A DNA stretch of 5,616 nt, taken from an uncultured Odoribacter sp. (GTDB lineage: Bacteria; Bacteroidota; Bacteroidia; Bacteroidales; Marinifilaceae). A program made the translations under genes and the position numbers. Below the pieces are notes generated by a model. That model did not search any database. It was not told the DNA's origin and was given only the letters and a program-made list of their open reading frames with translations. Of the stretch, positions 1 to 5,616 are shown in pieces. The stretch covers positions 1 to 5,616 of the forward strand of contig CAKVCR010000199.1 of assembly GCA_934725835.1 (NCBI GenBank), written 5' to 3'. The first letter of the stretch is position 1, and every line of letters starts with the position of its first letter.

Positions 1-225
1 ATCCACTACTTCTTTTACTTTGAAAATCTCACGGTCCTGTTGTAGTTTAGCTTGTTTCATTTTCTCATTCAATGGCTTCATCATTACATCCACCATTACA
101 ATCTTTCCCTCTTTCTGAGCCAAAGCAGCCGCTTCTTCCCAAGTCATATCCTTGAAAATTCCATTCTGAGCTTTTATTGGCAGTGCTAACACTGCCAATA
201 AAAAAATTCCAATCACCTTTTTCAT
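1..225 (-). CDS. Secreted thioredoxin-like protein, N-terminal 75 codons (cut by left window edge)
   Basis: This is the 5' end of a gene that runs out of the window in frame. The ATG at 225-223 follows the upstream gene's stop by 16 bp, so it is the fifth visible gene of the operon. Residues 1-19 (MKKVIGIFLLAVLALPIKA) are a classical Sec signal peptide: basic start, hydrophobic core, I-K-A before a probable cut ahead of Q20. There is no lipobox cysteine, so the product is probably periplasmic. The mature start has W29, an alanine-rich helix (E30-E39), then GKIVMVDVMM (40-49). This resembles the 'W..A...A..E.K.IFVD' entry of Thioredoxin_7/thioredoxin-like proteins, where a CxxC normally follows the strand. 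Here KPLNEKM (50-56) follows, and no cysteine occurs in the 75 residues. The fold is inferred from a short pattern only. A redox-inactive thioredoxin-like protein or an unrelated secreted protein both remain possible. The signal-peptide codons contain a perfect inverted repeat. Confidence 0.72.
   Translation of the reverse strand, partial: MKKVIGIFLLAVLALPIKAQNGIFKDMTWEEAAALAQKEGKIVMVDVMMKPLNEKMKQAKLQQDREIFKVKEVVD
172..203. repeat. Perfect 14-bp inverted repeat, 4-nt loop, inside signal-peptide codons
   Basis: The left arm TTTTATTGGCAGTG (172-185) and right arm CACTGCCAATAAAA (190-203) are exact reverse complements, separated by CTAA (186-189). In the minus-strand mRNA this gives a 14-bp stem, GC-rich next to the loop, starting about 22 nt after the A of the start codon and covering codons 8-18 of the thioredoxin-like gene. 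No T-run follows the stem on either strand, so it is not a standard intrinsic terminator. The symmetry is directly seen. Any role in attenuation, mRNA stability, translation pacing or protein binding is inference. Confidence 0.85.
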
Positions 226-241
226 AAAATTCCAATTAATT

Positions 242-1741
242 CTATGATTTATAAAACATATCTTTTATAATTCCAAATCCCGAATACACTTTGGGGGCAG
301 CAAGAGGCATACCATTCATCTCATTAAATAACACTTTATAAATTTTACCCTTGCCTTCTTTACGAGTTGCAATAAATAATATCTTTCCATTCATTGAATT
401 ATCATCTGGATTATTGTATAATTTCATTCCAACAATCTCCTCCCCATCGGCAACAGAAAGAAAGTCCGAAGCCGTTTCTTTTCCAAAACGCCAAGTATAT
501 ACTTTAGAATGAGTTGCATAAAACATAAATTCACCACGTATCCCAAAAGCATAATAAGCAGATTCTTTAATATCAGGCAATTTTTCCAAATTAACACAAG
601 CTACAGCTACCGGCTCTTTGGACACCAAATTAGCTCGTAACAAATAACGAATACCTGTATCATCTTTCATCACCAAACAAGTTTCACCATCTTTCCCTTC
701 ACCTAAATAAATATACTCCCATTCCGGATTTACAGCCCCTATATTAAAAACACCACTTGCTGAAGCAGGAGCTGCAAGATTACCCCATGTACCAATTGTC
801 AAAAAACGATTATTTAACATATCAAATAAAACGGCACAATTGCTACTTCCAGCAACTCGAATAGGAGCAATTGATGGTGCGGCTTTATATTCTCCAACAC
901 CTGTCGCTTCGGTAAATTGAGTCTGTCCCATCATTCGGTAAGAAACTTTATAAATTTTATAATCATTCACCAAAACTTCTGTATTGCCACCAGACCTGTC
1001 ATAGTATTCGGCCTGAGGATTAATCACGTCCAATGATACAACTGAACTAAATAAATCAGCATAACTTTTATCCGGTCTTTCAATATAGGTAGAAGCATCT
1101 AATATATAAGCCCCTTGCTCTGAATAAATATACATATTAGTCAAATAATTGCAATATGCTATAAATCTACCGTTATGAATTTTATTCCCTCCATTATTCT
1201 GTGAATAATAATTATTAATAACACGTCCATCTCCGCCACTTACAATATCTTTGTCACGAATAATCTGCAAATCTCCATGTCCATTTCCATCTTCATCCAA
1301 CACTATCCAACCATTTACCGCTGAAATAATAAATTCAAATTTTTGTTCACTTAATGCATGAGTTTTTTTATGAATTACCTTATATACCACCCAGTAATCT
1401 CTTGGACTATTGACAATCTTATAATCCAAATTTTGAGTCATTGCAAGCGTATCTGCTTGCTCATAATGTCCAGATGTTCCCTGAGGTTTTTTAGGGAAAC
1501 GAAACCATATAAATTCATAATCTTCAGCAGTAGAGCCAGCTTTAAATTCTAACTCTGGTTTCAATTTTATCTGTTCATTTTCCAAACAAACTAACCGATT
1601 ACCATTATCAGTCACTCCAGGTATAGCCTTAATTACTGCTTCCTGTATTTCTATATAATCATAATTCCCCTTGTCATTAAAGCAAGAAGACAAATTACTC
1701 ATTAACAGCATGAGCAAAAGAATATATCCCAAATTTCTCAT
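242..1741 (-). CDS. PKD-like family surface lipoprotein
   Basis: This 499-residue lipoprotein is encoded downstream of a SusC/SusD pair. Residues 1-20 form a lipoprotein signal peptide ending in the lipobox L-S-S-C20. The following FNDKGNYDY (21-29) is very like the 'DDKGNYDY' start I associate with the Bacteroidota PKD-like lipoprotein family. Residues about 30-143 look like an Ig/PKD-type beta-sandwich (polar strands, EFIWFRF at 76-82, DYWVVYKVI at 115-123). From GWIVLDEDGNGHGDL (144-158) onward the protein is beta-rich with repeated strand-turn units (FIAYCNYL 193-200, CAVLFDMLNNRFLTI 302-316, FMFYATHSKVYTWRF 405-419, KILFIATR 453-460). That suggests a propeller-like C-terminal domain, though this is inferred by eye. 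No catalytic motif is evident. The likely role is a surface accessory protein binding ligand near the SusCD complex. ATG at 1741-1739 fits the signal peptide; stop is TAG. It lies 18 bp after the DUF4843 gene and 16 bp before the next. Confidence 0.85.
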   Translation of the reverse strand: MRNLGYILLLMLLMSNLSSCFNDKGNYDYIEIQEAVIKAIPGVTDNGNRLVCLENEQIKLKPELEFKAGSTAEDYEFIWFRFPKKPQGTSGHYEQADTLAMTQNLDYKIVNSPRDYWVVYKVIHKKTHALSEQKFEFIISAVNGWIVLDEDGNGHGDLQIIRDKDIVSGGDGRVINNYYSQNNGGNKIHNGRFIAYCNYLTNMYIYSEQGAYILDASTYIERPDKSYADLFSSVVSLDVINPQAEYYDRSGGNTEVLVNDYKIYKVSYRMMGQTQFTEATGVGEYKAAPSIAPIRVAGSSNCAVLFDMLNNRFLTIGTWGNLAAPASASGVFNIGAVNPEWEYIYLGEGKDGETCLVMKDDTGIRYLLRANLVSKEPVAVACVNLEKLPDIKESAYYAFGIRGEFMFYATHSKVYTWRFGKETASDFLSVADGEEIVGMKLYNNPDDNSMNGKILFIATRKEGKGKIYKVLFNEMNGMPLAAPKVYSGFGIIKDMFYKS

Positions 1742-1759
1742 AACAACTTTATTTTAAAA

Positions 1760-2443
1760 TTAATATCCAGGACCAAATTTCATCACAGAACCATCATCAT
1801 CCAGTAAAGGAGGGTTCTGTTCTCGTAAAATACTATTTAGTTTATTTGCCAAGTCCCTATATCCACTACCCCATGCACCCTGATAATCAGACAAATCCAA
1901 TGTTCCTAATTGTTCAAATACAAATTGGTACTTTGCCTGGGTACACTTTCCTAAATAATATCCTGCAGCCCAACCTGTTGGATCTATCCATTGAGTTGGA
2001 AATCCTATCATCAGTTTTACAATCAATTCTCCATTTACCCCTCCAACAAAATCACTAGAAGAATCAACTATTAAATCAAAAAACAATGGTTTTTCAGTAA
2101 GACCGGTTCGATAGACCTTACATTCTATTACAGTATCTTGCCTCCCTGCCTCTATACCAACAGACATGGGAAGTTCAAAATTAGTTCCAGCGACAGCTGT
2201 ATGCTGTTCTCCAAAAGCAAACTTCAATACTCTATCCTTAGAAATATCACCTTGTACCCTTAATTTTATTTTAAAGACTTTTTCTTGATCACTCTCTCCT
2301 TTAACAAAAGTCCCATCACCATCATTAAGGGTCATATTTATTGCTATTGGACCAGTATAAAAATCAATTTCATCTTCTTGACAAGCAACAAAACTTACGA
2401 TTAATCCTAATCCGAGTAAAATTGTAAAACATATATTTTTCAT
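1760..2443 (-). CDS. DUF4843 domain-containing lipoprotein
   Basis: This 227-residue lipoprotein is typical in size for DUF4843 proteins next to SusD genes. The signal peptide (1-20) ends in F-V-A-C21. Directly after the cysteine comes QEDE (22-25), an acidic run resembling the lipoprotein export signal that sends Bacteroidota lipoproteins to the outer surface. IDFYTGPIAINM (26-37) matches the family's usual 'CxEDEIxxYxGPxxI' opening. An N-terminal beta-sandwich is suggested by VFKIKLRVQGD (56-66), GTNFELP (86-92, like the 'V.GtdYe' turn of Calx-beta-like domains), and TVIECKVYRT (104-113). The C-terminal part has the characteristic WAAGYYLGKCTQAKYQFVFEQLG region (158-180; Y162, K171 and F174 lie within it). 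No enzyme motif is seen. The function is not established for the family; a surface accessory role with SusCD is inferred. ATG at 2443-2441 lies 16 bp after the susD stop. Stop is TAA. Confidence 0.88.
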   Translation of the reverse strand: MKNICFTILLGLGLIVSFVACQEDEIDFYTGPIAINMTLNDGDGTFVKGESDQEKVFKIKLRVQGDISKDRVLKFAFGEQHTAVAGTNFELPMSVGIEAGRQDTVIECKVYRTGLTEKPLFFDLIVDSSSDFVGGVNGELIVKLMIGFPTQWIDPTGWAAGYYLGKCTQAKYQFVFEQLGTLDLSDYQGAWGSGYRDLANKLNSILREQNPPLLDDDGSVMKFGPGY

Positions 2444-2459
2444 AACTATTCTATTTTCA

Positions 2460-3899
2460 TTATTGACGTTGTCCTAAATCAATCTCATCAGCTGGCATAG
2501 GAAGCACATATACAGCATTGGCTGTTGCTATCATATTTGTGTTCATTCTTTTATGATAAAAGAAAAGTTGACCTTCACCTACAAATTCTCTATAATACTC
2601 TTGTTCCAACTCTTTCTGTAATTCATCCTTAGTCAAATTTCTCAAATCAGTTAATCCACGATAACGCCTCAAAGTATTCAAAACATTTATAGCTCCATTC
2701 AAATCTGTTTCTTTCATTACTTCTGCCAAAATATAATACATTTCAGAAATTCTAATAGCTGGCATTCTGTCTCGCTTTGGAGAAACCAGTCCTTTCCCAG
2801 AAACAAAAACTTTCTCCAATTGCCAAAATTTAGTCAGTACATTCGGAGCTCCCCCATATGTTTCATAAAGAGCACGTCTATAATCATCTGCTTCATAAAG
2901 AGCATCCGGCAATAAACGTCCCGTCAATGGAGTTGAAAATTCACGGAAATACCCTTTTATATATTCTTCCAATCTAGTTACGTTAAAAGCAAATAAATGT
3001 TCTGAAGAAAAAGTTCTATCACGAAGATTCATCACTGTTGTTGTCAAATCTTCAGTTTTTATCCATTGGAATAATCCTTTTTCTTGTTGTGCCAAGACAA
3101 CCTCATTGGCAGCGTCATAAGCTACCTCTTTATTTTGAGCATATAATGCAATACGAGCCTTTAATCCTAAAACCGCATAGTAATTCAGATGGAAATGGCG
3201 GTTTACCATATATCCATTATCAATACCAGATACATCTAATCCTAAATAGATAGGATCTTCTTTTAATAACTTGAGAGCATCATTTAAATCATTCAAGGCG
3301 AGCCCTATGAATTTTAATGGAGTCAATTGAGGAGCTATTGCTGGTTTAGCTTCCAATACATATGGTATCGCTGCTTTTGCGCTTTCGCTAAAATCATAGG
3401 GAGCAAACAAACGCAATAAATCAAAATGCATATATGCCCGTAATGCCAAAGCCTCACCTTTTACGATTCCATAATAATTTCCCAAAACATCTTTTTTTAA
3501 ATCTGCATATTGAATTAAAGTATTAACATTAGCAATACTTTCATACATTTTATTCCATATTGCGTCAATCATTGTTTTTACAACTCCTTGCTCATAATTG
3601 TAATTTAACAAATAACTATATGCACTATATGAATTATCCAATGTTGCACCGCTACTCCATTCTTGCCCTAAAATCCCAACCATTCCAAATGACATTTCAC
3701 GCCCATATAATTCTGATTGAGACAACCCAATATAGACTCCAGCCAAAGCTGCTTTAAACCCATCTAAAGTAGAAAACAACTCTTCTGCCTCCTCTTCTGT
3801 TTTAGGTTTTACATCCAACCAATTATTACATCCAGTCACACTAAACAACGTCAATAGTGTAACCAACATTATTTGCAAACGAAATATTCTATTTTTCAT
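2460..3899 (-). CDS. susD-like: SusD/RagB-family nutrient-binding outer-membrane lipoprotein
   Basis: This is a 479-residue, surface-exposed lid protein that captures ligand over its SusC partner. I place the start at ATG 3899-3897. The frame is open to a GTG nine bases upstream, but the ATG gives a clean signal peptide (MKNRIFRLQI...) with lipobox V-T-G-C24. The mature start NNWLDVKPKTE (25-35) is the family's 'C.ldv.P' opening, followed by a region typical of SusD-like N-terminal domains (DGFKAALAGVYIGL, 46-59). GEALALRAYMHFDLLRLFAP (148-167) is the hallmark TPR-like helix. The RagB/SusD C-terminal domain shows PAIRISEMYYILAEV (380-394), EYYREFVGEGQLFFYHKR (434-451) and VLPMPADEIDLG (465-476) close to the end. 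Length is near the low end of the usual range (about 480-600), and no region seems missing. Ligand-contact residues cannot be assigned, so the substrate is unknown. It sits 38 bp after susC. Confidence 0.95.
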   Translation of the reverse strand: MKNRIFRLQIMLVTLLTLFSVTGCNNWLDVKPKTEEEAEELFSTLDGFKAALAGVYIGLSQSELYGREMSFGMVGILGQEWSSGATLDNSYSAYSYLLNYNYEQGVVKTMIDAIWNKMYESIANVNTLIQYADLKKDVLGNYYGIVKGEALALRAYMHFDLLRLFAPYDFSESAKAAIPYVLEAKPAIAPQLTPLKFIGLALNDLNDALKLLKEDPIYLGLDVSGIDNGYMVNRHFHLNYYAVLGLKARIALYAQNKEVAYDAANEVVLAQQEKGLFQWIKTEDLTTTVMNLRDRTFSSEHLFAFNVTRLEEYIKGYFREFSTPLTGRLLPDALYEADDYRRALYETYGGAPNVLTKFWQLEKVFVSGKGLVSPKRDRMPAIRISEMYYILAEVMKETDLNGAINVLNTLRRYRGLTDLRNLTKDELQKELEQEYYREFVGEGQLFFYHKRMNTNMIATANAVYVLPMPADEIDLGQRQ

Positions 3900-3937
3900 A
3901 ATTTCCACTTTTTGGTTTTATACTTATTATCCAACAA
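3900..3937 (-). promoter_or_regulatory. susC-susD spacer / susD leader
   Basis: This 38-bp A/T-rich gap is the longest between genes in the window. On the coding strand it reads from TTGTTGGATAATAAG through ACCAAAAAGTGGAAAT to the susD ATG. I see no stable hairpin and no convincing Bacteroides promoter (TTG about 19-21 bp before TAnnTTTG). It therefore looks like an ordinary intra-operon leader. GTGGAA near its end is the false upstream GTG start. There is no strong Shine-Dalgarno sequence, which is usual in Bacteroidota. Confidence 0.5.
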
Positions 3938-5616
3938 TCAAAATGTTGCCTGCAAAGAAAATGAACAACTTCTTGCAAAAGGATACTCGATACCTCTTTC
4001 TGCTTTAATTGTTGAAGTTCGGAATACATCATTCATGTAAAACTGCAATTTCAAACGTTCGATTCGACTTTTCTTTAGGAAACTACAGAATCTAAAATCA
4101 TAACCTATATTCAAAGATGTCATTTGTAACTCTCTTACATCTTGAACAAAGCGAGATGTTGGTCGAGTTAAAGGAGCATAAGGATCAAACTTACGGAATT
4201 TGGCAGGTATTCCTGGCGTTGTCCAACGATCAGTCAACATTCTTTTATCAACATTATACTGAATGTCAACATTCTCTACTTTATCAACCAACGTTTGATT
4301 ATAATACTGACCACCTAATTTATAATAAAAAGAAGTATTGACACTAAATCCTTTATATTCAAAATTAAATCCAAATGTACCACTCAATTTAGGCTGTTTA
4401 TCACCAACGACAACTTGATTTGCAGCATTCCACCTATATACCATTTTACCATCTTTATCTAAAAAAACTTCATCACCAGTCACCGGATCTATTCCCAAAG
4501 AACGCACAGCCCAAATAGCATCCATCGATTGTCCTTCTGCATATCGCACGGACGGTCTAGTTATTGCCGAGTTTTCTTCTAAATTAGGATTTCCTCCACC
4601 ACCACTATCCTTATTTGCATCTCTACTTTTATTCATCAAAGAAAGCGCATCAGATATTTTAGTTATTCTATTTTTATTATGCATGCCTGACGCAAAAAGC
4701 GTTAAATACATAGACTTCTCACTATTTTTTAATACTCTATAATTCAACTTAAATTCAATTCCTTTATTCTTTGTTTTACCTAAATTTTCAGTATAACTAG
4801 TGAATCCTGCAGAAGGCGGCAAGGACACGGGAGTCAACAAATTCTCAGTATTTTTCACATAATAATCGAATGTGATATCTAATAAATCAAATAATGTAAT
4901 ATCAACACCCAAATTATTATCTTGTGTCTTTTGCCATTGCAAATCAGGATTAGCTAATCCTAATAACTTAGCTCCTATTATATTGTCATAAATCTCATTG
5001 TAATATTTATATGTTGCAATAGCTTGGTAAGAATTAAAATTCTGAGATCCTGAATACCCTGTAGAAGCTCTAAAACGTAATTGATTTAAATATTCAATAT
5101 TCTCCATGAAATGCTCCTTGTGTAAATTCCAACCTATACCTGCAGACCAAAAATGTCCCCATCTCTTTTTATTTCCAAATAAAGAAGAAGCATTTGCCCT
5201 ATATGTCGCATCCAACAAATAACGATTATCATATGAATAGTTCAGAGATAACAAAGCACTTGCTTCTCTAGAAAGAGACTCATCTCCAGTGGGTCCTCCC
5301 TCTGCATACTCCTTAGCATGAGTTATATAATCCATTCTATCATTTGCGAATCCCCTTGCCTGAAAAGAAACATTATTGTATTTTCTTTCACTAAAACTCC
5401 ATTGTGCATTCGCAAAAATTAAATGACGTTTCATTTCACGAGAATAATTTGCGGACAAATCAGCGTTGTACTCAAAGCGTTTCCCATTCCCCATTGTATA
5501 AAGTCCCCTTTTAAAATACTCCTCTGTATCAGATGCTATATTTTTAAACATTGTATGATCTCGCGGATAAAACACCTCTGACTCCTCTTTTTTATTAACA
5601 ATTCCTAAACGCCCTT
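3938..5616 (-). CDS. susC-like: SusC/RagA-family TonB-linked outer-membrane transporter, C-terminal half (cut by right window edge)
   Basis: The C-terminal 558 residues of a transporter that usually has about 1000-1100 are present. The frame is open to the window edge, continuing upstream of the in-frame GTG at 5575-5573 as ...RLGIVNKKEESE-V-FYP, so that GTG is not the start. The visible part is the TonB-dependent beta-barrel; the TonB box, plug and any carboxypeptidase-like N-terminal domain lie outside. Family landmarks, numbered in the fragment, are: KRGLYTMGNGK (about 35-45), RANASSLFGNKKRWGHFWS (141-159), LANPDLQWQKTQDNNLGVD (220-238), ENLGKTKNKGIEFKL (276-290), YAEGQSMDAIWAVRSLGIDP (358-377), DRWTTPG (462-468) and SLNIGYDF (500-507). 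The last residue is phenylalanine (LQATF), as expected for barrel assembly by the BAM machinery. A glycine-rich SGGGGN (337-342) probably lies in an extracellular loop. It imports ligand delivered by the SusD-like lid, driven by TonB-ExbBD. Stop is TGA, 38 bp before susD. Confidence 0.95.
   Translation of the reverse strand, partial: GRLGIVNKKEESEVFYPRDHTMFKNIASDTEEYFKRGLYTMGNGKRFEYNADLSANYSREMKRHLIFANAQWSFSERKYNNVSFQARGFANDRMDYITHAKEYAEGGPTGDESLSREASALLSLNYSYDNRYLLDATYRANASSLFGNKKRWGHFWSAGIGWNLHKEHFMENIEYLNQLRFRASTGYSGSQNFNSYQAIATYKYYNEIYDNIIGAKLLGLANPDLQWQKTQDNNLGVDITLFDLLDITFDYYVKNTENLLTPVSLPPSAGFTSYTENLGKTKNKGIEFKLNYRVLKNSEKSMYLTLFASGMHNKNRITKISDALSLMNKSRDANKDSGGGGNPNLEENSAITRPSVRYAEGQSMDAIWAVRSLGIDPVTGDEVFLDKDGKMVYRWNAANQVVVGDKQPKLSGTFGFNFEYKGFSVNTSFYYKLGGQYYNQTLVDKVENVDIQYNVDKRMLTDRWTTPGIPAKFRKFDPYAPLTRPTSRFVQDVRELQMTSLNIGYDFRFCSFLKKSRIERLKLQFYMNDVFRTSTIKAERGIEYPFARSCSFSLQATF

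Larger units (their letters stand above)
1..5616 (-). other. Single minus-strand operon: susC - susD - DUF4843 - PKD-like - thioredoxin-like
   Basis: Five same-strand genes are separated by 38, 16, 18 and 16 bp, with no terminator hairpin plus T-run between them, so co-transcription from a promoter upstream of susC (outside the window) is expected. Four encoded products are envelope proteins with visible signal peptides or barrel features, and three of them are consecutive lipoproteins. The order matches a common accessory layout of SusCD loci. Neither a regulator (ECF sigma/anti-sigma or hybrid two-component system) nor a degradative enzyme is inside the window; they could lie just beyond either edge. 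Operon status is inferred from spacing, not demonstrated. Confidence 0.85.

Noticed and set aside
172..210. The hairpin at 172-203 considered as an intrinsic terminator.
   Set aside because: On the minus strand the stem is followed by GCTCAG and on the plus strand by A residues, so neither direction has the T-run; it also lies within an open reading frame that continues to the edge.
1191..1222. AT-rich partial palindromes around ATTATT...AATAATAATTATTAATAA.
   Set aside because: This is low-complexity coding sequence for asparagine, tyrosine and isoleucine codons (VINNYYSQNN); short AT pairings are expected by chance.
1358..1552. Plus-strand open frame of 64 codons, and similar ones at 1846-2058, 3038-3253, 3560-3757 and 4117-4341.
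   Set aside because: Each lies wholly antisense to a well-supported minus-strand gene, has no recognisable protein features and no plausible start context; they are shadow frames.
4181..4194. CAAACTTA on the plus strand, reading TAAGTTTG on the minus strand, matching the Bacteroides -7 consensus TAnnTTTG.
   Set aside because: It is inside the susC coding region and has no TTG at the required upstream spacing.
4233..4288. An 11-bp direct repeat GTCAACATTCT (4233-4243 and 4265-4275) together with repeated TTATCAAC (4245 and 4281).
   Set aside because: It falls in the SusC codons for VDKVENVDIQYNVDKRM, a segment that is normally like this in SusC proteins, so the repeat follows from conserved protein sequence rather than a DNA element.
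4688..4701. Small hairpin GACGCAAAAAGCGTT.
   Set aside because: The stem is only 4-5 bp, it lies inside susC, and no T-run follows in the transcribed direction.

Overview
The window looks like a piece of a Bacteroidota chromosome, most likely Bacteroides or a close relative. The evidence is AT-rich DNA, a SusC/SusD pair with family-typical motifs, three consecutive lipoproteins with classical lipoboxes, and short A/T-rich gaps without clear Shine-Dalgarno sequences. I cannot name the species.

All recognisable genes lie on the minus strand and read from the right edge to the left edge: (1) the C-terminal half of a SusC-family TonB-dependent outer-membrane transporter, whose 5' part is beyond the window; (2) a SusD/RagB-family surface lipoprotein; (3) a DUF4843-type lipoprotein; (4) a PKD-like-family lipoprotein; (5) the first 75 codons of a secreted protein with a thioredoxin-like N-terminus, cut by the left edge. 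The gaps are 38, 16, 18 and 16 bp, and I saw no promoter or terminator between genes, so this is almost certainly one operon. There is no gene-free stretch over 300 bases, and the plus strand holds only shadow frames.

By family knowledge, SusC and SusD form a lidded pump that captures a polymer fragment or peptide at the cell surface and imports it using TonB energy. The DUF4843 and PKD-like lipoproteins are probably accessory surface binding proteins. No glycoside hydrolase, lyase, sulfatase or sensor/regulator is visible, so the ligand is unknown. The SusCD + DUF4843 + PKD-like + thioredoxin-like layout is a recurring type that need not be a glycan locus.

The least ordinary sequence signal is a perfect 14-bp inverted repeat with a 4-nt loop (172-203). 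It lies inside the signal-peptide codons of the thioredoxin-like gene and would form a strong hairpin in the mRNA just after its start codon. That same gene has no cysteine in its visible part, including where the thioredoxin CxxC is expected. I found no CRISPR array, RNA gene, insertion sequence or clearly new system.
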